A stretch of 33,988 bases of DNA from an uncultured Clostridia bacterium. GTDB lineage: Bacteria; Bacillota; Clostridia; Oscillospirales; Acutalibacteraceae. The DNA is taken from the NCBI GenBank assembly GCA_947584595.1, contig CANPWP010000020.1, positions 1 to 33,988 on the forward strand, read 5' to 3'. Positions 8,803 to 16,275 of the stretch are shown in pieces. The notes below the pieces were generated by a model, which worked only from the letters and a program-made list of their open reading frames with translations, had not been told where the DNA came from and made no database searches. Positions within the stretch are counted from its first letter, which is position 1. Each line of letters opens with the position of its first letter. The position numbers were made by a program, and so were the translations under genes.

Positions 8803-9298
8803 ATTAGTATGGCGAGGCATTTCCTCAGTCATTGCCGCAATTTGTATCCTATTGGCAATTCTAATAGGATATACGGCGATTGCCAAGGCGGCGGGAGAAC
8901 CGCTCCCAATGATTTTCGGTTGGGGTAATGCAGTAGTTATGTCAGGCAGTATGGAGCCTGAACTGCCGATTGGGTCTTTGGTAATTATAAAAAACCAAAA
9001 CGATTATTCAATTGGAGATGTGGTAACGTATGAGGAAGAAAACAGTACTCTGGTGACCCATCGGCTTCTCTCCCTTAACAATGATGTCGCCGTTACAAAG
9101 GGTGACGCAAACAATACTAATGATTCCCCGATAAAAACTGAGCAAATTAGGGGAAAGGTACAGGCTGTTTTGCCCCGTGCAGGAAATGTCCTGCTGTGGC
9201 TGAAATCCCCTGTAGGTGTTGTTTTACTTCTTTTGCTCGGAGGAATACTAATATTTTTTCCAAACTGTTTGAAGAGAAAGGTGGCTGAAATGCATTGA
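8780..9298 (+). CDS. SipW-type signal peptidase I (second copy)
   Basis: 172 aa, S26B family. A membrane helix (14-37) is followed by catalytic Ser57 in MSGSMEP, His94 in LVTHRL and Asp109 in KGDANNTND, then a second helix (146-161) and a basic end. All key residues are present. The start overlaps the anchor gene, implying coupled translation. It differs clearly from the first copy in length and in lacking the acidic N-terminal tail, so the two may process different substrates of the same operon. It lies directly before the second TasA-like protein. Confidence 0.92.
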   Translation: MKIPISAKLVWRGISSVIAAICILLAILIGYTAIAKAAGEPLPMIFGWGNAVVMSGSMEPELPIGSLVIIKNQNDYSIGDVVTYEEENSTLVTHRLLSLNNDVAVTKGDANNTNDSPIKTEQIRGKVQAVLPRAGNVLLWLKSPVGVVLLLLLGGILIFFPNCLKRKVAEMH

Positions 9299-10119
9299 GA
9301 AATAAAATTAAAAATAGATATTTTACTTCTTCATCAAAACAGGAAAAGAAATCCTTTAGATATAAACAAAAGGATACAAATTTTTTAAGATATAAACCAA
9401 AATATTCAACTCCTTTAAGATACACACCGAAAGATACAAGTGAGAAAATACATATTTGTCCTAAATATTTAATTCTATGCTGTTATCTTCTTGTATCCGC
9501 TGTGCTTCTTTCAACAAGCATTTCCTTTTCAAAATACACCACATCAACAGGTTTGATTGTTGAACCAGCTAAAATCGCATCATTTGCTGTAGATGTTCAG
9601 AAAATAAATAAAAGTTTAGATGATTTGAAATCTGAATTAAGTTTATCAAGCACTTATGTCAAAGATAATGACGTTATGGTTGAGGCTTTCACAGTAAGTA
9701 ATAATAAAAATGGTATAAGTAGTGATGTTGCCTTGAGTTGTGATGTGCAATTGTTTTTAGCAACTCCTTTAGAATATAATAATTCAGCGAATTTATTTGC
9801 TAAATTAGGTGCTTTAGAAAAATTATCGTTATATATGATAGTAAAAAGTTCTGATGAGGATACACCGAAAAGATTTAAAGCTATTAATATATCTGATCCG
9901 GAAACAGCATCTATTGCTCTCACTACAACTGCAAATATTGATGGACAATGGAAAGATAATATAAAATTTGATAAAAATGATATAGGTAAAGAAAAAACTT
10001 ATACCTGCATTATAGTGTTTGATACATCAGAATTTGAGTATAAAAATGAAAATTTTAACTTTAACCCGCCACAGGCTGACAATCCAAATCTTTTTGTAAC
10101 CGTAGACCAGGTAGATTAA
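9295..10119 (+). CDS. Second TasA-like secreted protein with an extended basic N-terminus
   Basis: 274 aa starting at TTG 9295, which overlaps the TGA of the peptidase gene; AAAGGTGG lies about 9 bases upstream. Residues 1-55 are very basic, with three imperfect repeats (FRYKQKD, LRYKPKY, LRYTPKD at 21, 31 and 41). Then come a hydrophobic helix (58-77) and SKYTTSTG, the same Ala/Ser-Lys-Tyr sequence seen after the helix in the 7090 protein. The mature part (AKIASFAVDVQ, then beta-rich) ends in VTVDQVD, like the VEAVQVD end of the 7090 protein, which supports common descent. A likely minor fibre component or fibre partner. The purpose of the long basic cytosolic tail is unknown. Confidence 0.7.
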   Translation: MRNKIKNRYFTSSSKQEKKSFRYKQKDTNFLRYKPKYSTPLRYTPKDTSEKIHICPKYLILCCYLLVSAVLLSTSISFSKYTTSTGLIVEPAKIASFAVDVQKINKSLDDLKSELSLSSTYVKDNDVMVEAFTVSNNKNGISSDVALSCDVQLFLATPLEYNNSANLFAKLGALEKLSLYMIVKSSDEDTPKRFKAINISDPETASIALTTTANIDGQWKDNIKFDKNDIGKEKTYTCIIVFDTSEFEYKNENFNFNPPQADNPNLFVTVDQVD

Positions 10120-10130
10120 GGAGGAAAAGT

Positions 10131-10748
10131 ATGAAACATTTTATATTAAAAATGGGAAGGAAAAAATATCTTTTGGTTTCTTTAGTTCTCTTACTTCTGG
10201 TTACAGCAGCTTTATTGCCTGTTGGAATCACTTCCGCTAAATATACCTATAAGTGGACGGATAATGTTTCCGTAACTATAGAAAAGTCAGCGAGTCCTGC
10301 TAGTTACGCTGAGGAAATTAATGATGATGAGCAATCTCAACAATTGCATAATCCAATTATAAAACTGCCTGAGAAAGACAGTAATGCTGAATCAAGCAAA
10401 ACTGCTCTTAATTCTGACGGCTCATATACGGTGCAGGAGGGCGATACTTTTTCTGAAATTGCCGAAAAATGCAATACAACGGCTGAATTGTTGGCGGCAT
10501 ACAACGACATTGAAGATATTAATATGATTAAAGAGGGAACAGTTCTTAAGTTACCGCCTGAGGGCTATGAAATCCCCTCGGATAAAGCGTCTGTTTCAGA
10601 TGAGACAAATGTTTCTGAGACAGAATCAAAAGAAAAATCACAAGATAACAGCGAACTAAATGAAAATATTCAAACTACAACTTCAGCTTCTGATCCTTGT
10701 GTAACTAATGAAGTTGATAATATCGGTGCTGAAGAGAATAATCAGTAA
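10131..10748 (+). CDS. LysM-domain protein with TasA-type signal region
   Basis: 205 aa. A hydrophobic helix (13-34) is followed by TSAKYTYKW, again a Lys-Tyr motif of the kind found in the two TasA-like proteins, so it may also be a SipW substrate. After an acidic linker, a LysM domain (about 98-142: SYTVQEGDTFSEIAEK to GTVLKLP) should bind peptidoglycan. The last 60 residues are Ser/Glu/Asn-rich and disordered. It probably links the secreted fibre proteins to the cell wall. It has a GGAGG site and lies 11 bases after the previous gene. Confidence 0.75.
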   Translation: MKHFILKMGRKKYLLVSLVLLLLVTAALLPVGITSAKYTYKWTDNVSVTIEKSASPASYAEEINDDEQSQQLHNPIIKLPEKDSNAESSKTALNSDGSYTVQEGDTFSEIAEKCNTTAELLAAYNDIEDINMIKEGTVLKLPPEGYEIPSDKASVSDETNVSETESKEKSQDNSELNENIQTTTSASDPCVTNEVDNIGAEENNQ

Positions 10749-10767
10749 TATATGGAGGCATTTTCAT

Positions 10768-10941
10768 ATGTTAAGTTATATAATAACATTTATTGTAGGA
10801 TTATTTGTCGGCGCCTTTATCGGCACAGGATTTATGGCTTTGTTTTATGCCGCAGGGCATAATTCCGAAGAAGAATATCGTCGGGAACTGAATGCTATGA
10901 AAGTAAAACGTAATTCAGAAACCGATAAAAATGAAAAATAG
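10768..10941 (+). CDS. Small membrane protein, DUF3789-like
   Basis: 57 aa with one membrane helix (3-28; FIVGLFVGAFIGTGFMALFYAAG) and a charged tail (EEEYRREL). The Gly-rich helix ending in AAG and an acidic stretch resembles the tiny DUF3789 proteins often found on mobile elements of Clostridia. ATG 10768 follows a TGGAGG site; an upstream in-frame ATG at 10708 lies inside the LysM gene and is not used in my call. It is the last gene before the operon terminator. Its function is unknown. Confidence 0.6.
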   Translation: MLSYIITFIVGLFVGAFIGTGFMALFYAAGHNSEEEYRRELNAMKVKRNSETDKNEK

Positions 10942-11027
10942 AATAATTTTATTTTATTATTGTTATGTTTTTTATGGGTAATACCTCCTTTTTTCCTATA
11001 TAACTTTCATTACTATATAGTAATGGG

Positions 11028-11060
11028 TGAAGCGAATCATTTTGATTCGCTTCATTTTTT
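11028..11060 (+). terminator. Terminator of the fibre operon
   Basis: TGAAGCGAATCA (11028-11039) pairs with 11043-11054 around TTT, then TTTTTT. It ends the unit that begins at 5542. Confidence 0.92.
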
Positions 11061-11104
11061 ATACTTGAAAATTTAAATAATATAAAAACATTTCTGCAAC
11101 ATAT

Positions 11105-11144
11105 GCTTCCCTCTGATGAGAAATTTCCCTGCAAGGGCAATGTC
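11105..11144 (+). repeat. Truncated GAGGGAG-family repeat
   Basis: GCTTCCCTCTGATGAG and the CCCTgcaAGGG hairpin of the long type, broken off after GTCG. Confidence 0.6.
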
Positions 11145-11190
11145 GTTAACTTAAGAGAACTAAGGATTACATTAATATTAGCAAAAAAAG

Positions 11191-11302
11191 GCTCCCTCTA
11201 TCAGTAAGCTGACTGGGAAATTGAAAATAAACTTTAAAGTTTGTGTTTGGCTCCCTCTGACGAGGGAACTGTCAAAGCATTAGCTTTGACTGAGGGAGAG
11301 AT
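11191..11302 (+). repeat. 112-bp direct repeat, copy 1 (GAGGGAG family)
   Basis: Differs from 11349-11460 at two positions out of 112. Contains GGCTCCCTC-tgac-GAGGGA and GTCAAAGCattaGCTTTGAC hairpins. Its first part is the inverted match of 3821-3896. Confidence 0.85.
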
Positions 11303-11348
11303 ATTAAATAAATTTAACTTTTTAAAAAACATTTTTTATAATTACAGA

Positions 11349-11460
11349 CTCCCTCTATCAGTAAGCTGACTGGGAAATTGAAAATAAACTTTAAAGTTTG
11401 TGTTTGGCTCCCTCTGACGAGGGAGCTGTCAAAGCGTTAGCTTTGACTGAGGGAGAGATA
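11349..11460 (+). repeat. 112-bp direct repeat, copy 2 (GAGGGAG family)
   Basis: Near-identical to 11191-11302, separated by 46 bp. The pair looks like a recent local duplication. Confidence 0.85.
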
Positions 11461-11510
11461 TTTAATAACTAAAACTTTTTTCAATAAATATTGTACTATT
11501 TAAAACGTTT

Positions 11511-11623
11511 TCTCTCCTTCCGTCTGCGGCTTCGCCGCAGCCACCTTTTTCTGCGAAAACGGCAACCCTTTTGTCACTTCGTGACATTTCCCCTTGTAGG
11601 GGAATTTCTCGTCAGAGGGAGGC
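11511..11623 (-). repeat. GAGGGAG-family repeat, long type, inverted copy
   Basis: Near-perfect reverse complement of 6510-6622, about 5 kb away. It sits just past the stop of the dockerin gene, and its stacked hairpins may end that transcript. No gene is seen in 10942-11660. Confidence 0.8.
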
Positions 11624-11660
11624 ATTGTGTTTCATAAGTGTTTTATTAAATTACGTTATA

Positions 11661-13262
11661 TTAGTTTGTCAGCCTGTCAAGCAGAATAAGGTCTTTATTT
11701 GTAATTTTATTATCTCTGTTTAAATCGCCTGCAACAGTTTCAATACCGGATAACGACACCTGACCAAGCAAGTGATCAAACATTTTATTTAAATCAAGAG
11801 AATTAACATTTCCTTCGCCTGTTAAATCGCCGTTTACTGCAATTGTAAACTCTGCTTTTTGACTTCCCTTTGAAAATACAACTTTCATTCCCGTTCCTAC
11901 ATTTCCGCTTGTTTTAACTTCACCGCTTTTCTTATACAGCGTTATTGTACCGTTACAGCTAATGTTTTTCTTGAATTTGCTGACAGTTGTTTTACTGTCA
12001 ATATTGTATATTATATTTCCGTTTTTAAATTTATAAATATTGCTTGAATATTTTAGCGAACTATTGTTATTGCTGTTTGTTACACTACTGTTAGAGGAGT
12101 TATTATTTGGTTTTGAATTGCTGTTCGGTTTAGAGTTGTTATTCGGCTTAGAATTGCTATTCGGTTTAGAGTTACTATTTGGTTTAGAGTTACTATTTGG
12201 TTTAGAGTTACTATTTGGTTTAGAGTTATTATTCGGTTTAGAGTTGCTATTCGGCTTAGAATTGTTATTTGGTTTAGAAGTATCTGAATTTTTTGGAGGC
12301 TCATTTAAAATAAGCTCTTTATCGGTTATTTTATAAATATAAAATTGATTGCCGCTATAGCCGCCAACATAAATACTGGAGTTGTAATAATAAGCAAAGC
12401 TTATATTTATATCAAAATTATAATATACAGTAGATGAGGGATTTTTAATGCTGTTGCCGTAAATTGAATTTTTATAACAATATAAATAATAACTGCTTGT
12501 CTTTAAGCAACATACATTTTCGGCATTAAAATCAGCAATTAAATTCAGACTGTTATTTTGAAGCTCAAATAATCTTCCCTGAGTATCATAAACAACATTA
12601 TTTCCCGCAAAAGTACATGGAATTATCAGCCTGTCGCTTGTATAAATGCTTTTCAGGGAATTATTATTTATGCAGTACATTTCTCCGCCGCAAACACAAT
12701 AAATTTTATTGTTATAAAACATAAGCTGTTCAATATTATTGCTTGCATTAATTCGTGACAACAGCTTTCCTTTTTTGGAAAATTTTAGTATGCAGTCTTT
12801 GTTGGGGTAAGATGTAATATAAATATTAAAATCATTATCAATTACAAAATTATACTCATTTAGTTTAGCCTGAAAACTTAAATTAATATGATTATTATAT
12901 GTACCGTCAAAACTTTGAAAAAAGAAATCGTAAAAATATAAATTATCTTCCTTGTGTTCAAGATAAGAAGCACAAATTCCCTTGTCGCAGATTGCATATA
13001 ATTCAATGTTCTTTTTAGCGGAATAAGAATATTGTTTGCAATTATTTGAAACATTATTGTAAATAACGGTATTTTTGTTAGTTCCCGTAAGCATAAGCTG
13101 ATTATTGGCATTTACAAATTTCAGCGTATTAATATTATCAGTATTGCTGTACTTAATTTTGAATAAGGCAGAGCTGTAAACAGTACCGGCAATAATGCAA
13201 ATAATTACCGCAACTGCCGATAATGAAAACGTCCATATTTTAGAATTCTTAATTTCAATCAC
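11661..13262 (-). CDS. Dockerin-domain surface protein
   Basis: 533 aa. A membrane helix (11-30) anchors or exports it. Residues 40-320 form a Tyr/Asn-rich domain with repeated short strands (YNNKIYCVCGG, NNVVYDTQGRLFEL, NSSIYVGGYSG) suggestive of a beta-propeller. A linker (about 324-402) of 6-residue SKPNSN/SKPNNN units follows, then a beta module (about 408-477), then a dockerin (478-533) with two Ca-binding repeats (GDLTGEGNVNSLDLNKM, GDLNRDNKITNKDLILL). Dockerins plug proteins into cohesin scaffolds such as cellulosomes. No carbohydrase domain is visible, so a sensory or structural role is likelier. The start is GTG 13262 with a poor ribosome site, and the yebC terminator lies immediately upstream, so expression may be low or use an unseen signal. 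Confidence 0.8.
   Translation of the reverse strand: MIEIKNSKIWTFSLSAVAVIICIIAGTVYSSALFKIKYSNTDNINTLKFVNANNQLMLTGTNKNTVIYNNVSNNCKQYSYSAKKNIELYAICDKGICASYLEHKEDNLYFYDFFFQSFDGTYNNHINLSFQAKLNEYNFVIDNDFNIYITSYPNKDCILKFSKKGKLLSRINASNNIEQLMFYNNKIYCVCGGEMYCINNNSLKSIYTSDRLIIPCTFAGNNVVYDTQGRLFELQNNSLNLIADFNAENVCCLKTSSYYLYCYKNSIYGNSIKNPSSTVYYNFDINISFAYYYNSSIYVGGYSGNQFYIYKITDKELILNEPPKNSDTSKPNNNSKPNSNSKPNNNSKPNSNSKPNSNSKPNSNSKPNSNSKPNNNSKPNSNSKPNNNSSNSSVTNSNNNSSLKYSSNIYKFKNGNIIYNIDSKTTVSKFKKNISCNGTITLYKKSGEVKTSGNVGTGMKVVFSKGSQKAEFTIAVNGDLTGEGNVNSLDLNKMFDHLLGQVSLSGIETVAGDLNRDNKITNKDLILLDRLTN
12096..12275 (-). repeat. 18-bp tandem repeat coding the SKPNSN linker
   Basis: About ten 18-bp units encode SKPNSN or SKPNNN. 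Unit count can change without frameshift. Confidence 0.8.
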
Positions 13263-13263
13263 C

Positions 13264-13301
13264 CCAAAATAAAAAGGTAACAGATAATTCTGTTACCTTT
13301 T
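13264..13301 (-). terminator. Terminator of yebC
   Basis: A 12-bp stem, 13290-13301 with 13272-13283, loop of six, then TTTTTATTTT on the minus strand. It ends almost on the start codon of the dockerin gene. Confidence 0.85.
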
Positions 13302-13307
13302 ACCCGA

Positions 13308-14048
13308 TTATTCCTCCGGCATTTCCCAGTTATGCCAAACATTTTGAATATCGTCGTTGTCTTCAAACATATCAAGCATTTTTTGCATATTTTCACGAAC
13401 TTTTTCATCTTCAATAGTCGTATAAGTATCAGGCACCATTTCAATTTCAGCCGATGCAAAAGTATATCCCGCATTTTCAAGGTCTTGTCTTACACCGCTG
13501 AAATCCTCAGGCTCGGTGTAAATTGTAAAAATATCGTCGTCGGCTTCAAAATCAGAAGCTCCAAACTCAAGAGCGTCCTCCATAACCTTGTCTTCGGTTT
13601 TGTCAAGATCCTCACGCTCAATAACCAAAACTCCCTTTTTCTGGAACATAAATCCCACACAGCCTGGTGTACCCATATTTCCTCCGAATTTGTCAAAATA
13701 ATGTCTGACATCACCTGCGGTTCTGTTTCTGTTGTCAGTAAGTGCCTCAACAATTACGGCAACACCGCTTGGACCATATCCTTCATAAGTAACTGCTTCA
13801 TAGTTAGCTGTATCAGAATCGCCTGCCGCTTTTTTAATAATTCTTTCGATGTTATCATTAGGAACATTGTTAGCCTTAGCTTTAGCAATGCAGTCTCTTA
13901 ATTTTGAATTGACATTTGGATCTGCACTTCCGCCGTCACGAACAGCAACAGCAAGCTCTCTGCCGATTTTAGTAAATACTTTGGCACGTGCAGCGTCATT
14001 CTTACCCTTTTTCTGTTTAATAGTACTCCATTTATTATGTCCGGACAT
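13308..14048 (-). CDS. yebC: YebC/PmpR family protein
   Basis: 246 aa, the usual family length. It begins [25 protein letters not shown], the family signature; I start at ATG 14048 rather than 36 bases further out for that reason. Central [23 protein letters not shown] and the acidic C-terminal domain are also typical. Members have been described as DNA-binding regulators, and more recently a paralogous group as ribosome-associated factors that relieve stalling at difficult motifs such as polyproline. Which applies here is not decided by sequence. Confidence 0.95.
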   Translation of the reverse strand: MSGHNKWSTIKQKKGKNDAARAKVFTKIGRELAVAVRDGGSADPNVNSKLRDCIAKAKANNVPNDNIERIIKKAAGDSDTANYEAVTYEGYGPSGVAVIVEALTDNRNRTAGDVRHYFDKFGGNMGTPGCVGFMFQKKGVLVIEREDLDKTEDKVMEDALEFGASDFEADDDIFTIYTEPEDFSGVRQDLENAGYTFASAEIEMVPDTYTTIEDEKVRENMQKMLDMFEDNDDIQNVWHNWEMPEE

Positions 14049-14087
14049 AAATTCACATTCTTTCTTAAACAAATTATTATACAAAAA

Positions 14088-14117
14088 ATTATATCATAAG
14101 AGAATATACAATGTAAA
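14088..14117 (-). promoter_or_regulatory. yebC promoter
   Basis: Minus strand TTTACA (14117-14112), 18 bp, TATAAT (14093-14088), 40 bases before the ATG. Confidence 0.6.
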
Positions 14118-14151
14118 CACAGAAAATGGTTACAATTTTGTTACAAATCTA

Positions 14152-14180
14152 TTGCCAAATTACTCTCATAATGCTACAAT
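14152..14180 (+). promoter_or_regulatory. Promoter of the yicC-remA-gmk operon
   Basis: TTGCCA (14152-14157), 17 bp, TACAAT (14175-14180), divergent from the yebC promoter. Confidence 0.5.
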
Positions 14181-14242
14181 ATAATGGAAAGAAAATTTGG
14201 AAATTTTGAAAAATAATTTACATACAGAAAAGGAAATGTATT

Positions 14243-15121
14243 ATGCTTAAATCTATGACAGGCTTCGGCAGGGCGGAAGCTTCGGTAAACGGCCGTGATA
14301 TTACCGTTGAAATTAAAAGTGTGAATCATCGTTATTTTGAGTTCACCTGCAGAACCACACGGGGTTACACCTTTCTCGAAGAAAAGCTTAAATCTTATGT
14401 AGCTCAAAATGTTTCAAGAGGAAAAATAGATATGTATGTATCTCTTACCTCAAGTGATGAGACAGGTTCAGAGGTTACGGTTAATCATCAGCTTGCAAAG
14501 GCGTATTTAGACGCATTCAAAGAGCTTGAAACAGAATATGATCTTGAAAATGATATTACCGTATCGAGTATTGCAAGATATCCCGATGTTTTAACGGTAA
14601 CGAAAGCTCCCGAAGATGAAGAACAGGTGCTTTCCGATGTTTTACAGGCAGTTGACGTTGCTCTTGATTCGTTTATTTCAATGAGAGAGGCTGAGGGAGA
14701 AAAACTCAAAGCAGATATTTTAAGCAGAGCGGAAACAATACTTGATATTGTTTCAAAGATAGAGAAAAAATCACCTCAAATCGTTTTGGAATATGAAAAA
14801 CGTTTAAAAGCAAAAATAGAAGAAACCTTGTCGGATAAAAATATTGATGAGCAGCGAATTTTAACTGAGGTTGCAATTTTTGCAGATAAAGTAGCGGTTG
14901 CTGAAGAAACAGTACGTTTAAGAAGTCATTTTGAACAGCTTACGGAGTTTATGAATTCAAATGAAGCGGTAGGCAGAAAAATAGATTTTATAATTCAGGA
15001 AATGAACAGGGAAGCAAACACAATAGGCTCAAAGGTTCAGAATGCAGAGATTGCCCATATGGTAGTTGATATTAAAGCAGAAATAGAAAAAATAAGAGAA
15101 CAGGTACAAAATATTGAATAA
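14243..15121 (+). CDS. yicC: YicC/YloC family endoribonuclease
   Basis: 292 aa, normal length. It begins MLKSMTGFGRAEA and has VEIKSVNHRYFEF (about 20-32), both family signatures. The C-terminal DUF1732 part contains GRKIDFIIQEMNREANTIGSK near residues 246-266. YicC of E. coli and YloC of B. subtilis are described as endoribonucleases acting in mRNA or sRNA turnover. An AAAAGGAAA site precedes ATG 14243. It is followed by remA after 9 bases, the standard Firmicutes order. Confidence 0.95.
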   Translation: MLKSMTGFGRAEASVNGRDITVEIKSVNHRYFEFTCRTTRGYTFLEEKLKSYVAQNVSRGKIDMYVSLTSSDETGSEVTVNHQLAKAYLDAFKELETEYDLENDITVSSIARYPDVLTVTKAPEDEEQVLSDVLQAVDVALDSFISMREAEGEKLKADILSRAETILDIVSKIEKKSPQIVLEYEKRLKAKIEETLSDKNIDEQRILTEVAIFADKVAVAEETVRLRSHFEQLTEFMNSNEAVGRKIDFIIQEMNREANTIGSKVQNAEIAHMVVDIKAEIEKIREQVQNIE

Positions 15122-15130
15122 GGTGAAAAA

Positions 15131-15385
15131 ATGAAGTTAATAAATATAGGTTTCGGAAATCTTGTTTCATACAGCAGAATTATAGCCGTTGTTTCTCCTG
15201 ACTCGGCGCCGATAAAGCGTATTGTTCAGGATGCAAAGGCGAACAGTATGCTGATAGATGCAACCTGCGGCAGAAGATGTAAGGCGGTTATTATAACAGA
15301 CAGCGACCATGTTGTTCTTTCAGCAATTTCCCCTGAAACAATAGGAAACAGAACAGAAGAATCGGAGGATAAAAATGAGCAGTAA
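15131..15385 (+). CDS. remA: RemA family regulator (DUF370)
   Basis: 84 aa. [30 protein letters not shown] and [24 protein letters not shown] are the family hallmarks. In B. subtilis RemA is a DNA-binding oligomer that activates the matrix operons eps and tapA-sipW-tasA and an osmoprotection operon. Here it sits in its usual place between yicC and gmk, overlapping gmk by 11 bases. Because a sipW/tasA-like operon is 4 kb away, the same regulatory link is a fair hypothesis, but the gene order around remA is conserved even in species without such an operon. Confidence 0.94.
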   Translation: MKLINIGFGNLVSYSRIIAVVSPDSAPIKRIVQDAKANSMLIDATCGRRCKAVIITDSDHVVLSAISPETIGNRTEESEDKNEQ

Positions 15386-15929
15386 AGGAAAACTTATTGT
15401 TTATACGGGAGCATCCGGAGTAGGAAAGGGAACGATAATGAAAGAAATTTTGCAAAAAGACCCGACTGTGAAGCTTTCTGTTTCCGCAACAACAAGACCT
15501 CCAAGACCTGAGGATATTGAGGGAGTAACCTATTACTTTGTTACAAGAGAAAAGTTTGAAGATATGATTTCAAAAAATGATTTTCTTGAGTATGCTGAAT
15601 ATTGTAAAAATTATTACGGCACGCCCAAAAAGCCTGTTGAAAAAATGCTTGATGAAGGAATAAATGTAATGCTTGAAATTGAGGTTCAGGGTGGACTCCA
15701 GATTATGGGAAAATGCCCCGACTGTATAAGCGTTTTTATAATGCCTCCGTCTGAGGAAGAACTGGAAAGGCGTTTAAGAGGCAGGGGAACAGAAGATGAG
15801 GAAACAATTCTTCAAAGATTAAATACTGCAAAAACAGAAATGACATTTGCCGATAAATATAATTATGTTGTTATAAATAACGATGTTCAAAAAGCGGCAG
15901 AAGAAATTTTAAAAATAATACATTCTTAA
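15375..15929 (+). CDS. gmk: Guanylate kinase
   Basis: 184 aa. Phosphorylates GMP to GDP with ATP. The P-loop GASGVGKGT (about 12-20), the GMP-binding [20 protein letters not shown] and the lid region [17 protein letters not shown] are all present. ATG 15375 lies within the end of remA with GAGGA upstream, so translation is likely coupled. Confidence 0.97.
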   Translation: MSSKGKLIVYTGASGVGKGTIMKEILQKDPTVKLSVSATTRPPRPEDIEGVTYYFVTREKFEDMISKNDFLEYAEYCKNYYGTPKKPVEKMLDEGINVMLEIEVQGGLQIMGKCPDCISVFIMPPSEEELERRLRGRGTEDEETILQRLNTAKTEMTFADKYNYVVINNDVQKAAEEILKIIHS

Positions 15930-15990
15930 ATCATACAATAAAGAAAAGAAAAGGTTTTTGTGTTGTTTTTTTTAAAAGCGACCGAGGTTC

Positions 15991-16012
15991 AAAGAGCAGG
16001 AAGCTCTTTTTC
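15991..16012 (+). terminator. Weak terminator-like hairpin after gmk
   Basis: AAAGAGC-aggaa-GCTCTTT then TT and CCC. The stem is short and the T run brief, so it is probably leaky, leaving rpoZ-priA partly linked to the upstream genes. Confidence 0.35.
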
Positions 16013-16071
16013 CCGATGAATTTGGCTAAATAATTAACTATTTTAATAATATATTTTAAGGAGTGCTTAGT

Positions 16072-16275
16072 ATGCATACAATTAATGTAGATGAAATGTT
16101 CAGCGGAAAGAAAAGCCGTTACGCTTTAGTAATTGCGATTGCAAAGCGTGCAAGGCAAATTACTAAACAGCAGGAAAATGATGGCATTATTACTGACGAA
16201 AAGCCTGTTCTTTCAGCAATAAGCGAATTTAAACAGCATAAATTTAATATTATATCTCCTGACGATGACGAATAA
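16072..16275 (+). CDS. rpoZ: RNA polymerase omega subunit
   Basis: 67 aa. Contains SRYALVIAIAKRARQI (about 14-29), the omega signature, and KPVLSAISEF. Omega helps assemble the beta' subunit. The start is ATG 16072, with AAGGAG 8 bases upstream; a GTG at 16063 would sit on the ribosome site itself. It overlaps priA by 11 bases. Confidence 0.93.
   Translation: MHTINVDEMFSGKKSRYALVIAIAKRARQITKQQENDGIITDEKPVLSAISEFKQHKFNIISPDDDE

Noticed and set aside
12040..12336. Open plus-strand frame with LELLFG repeats
   Set aside because: It is a shadow of the SKPNSN linker of the minus-strand dockerin gene.
13332..13901. 189-codon plus-strand frame opposite yebC
   Set aside because: The complementary minus frame is a clear full-length YebC protein, and this frame has no ribosome site or family features.
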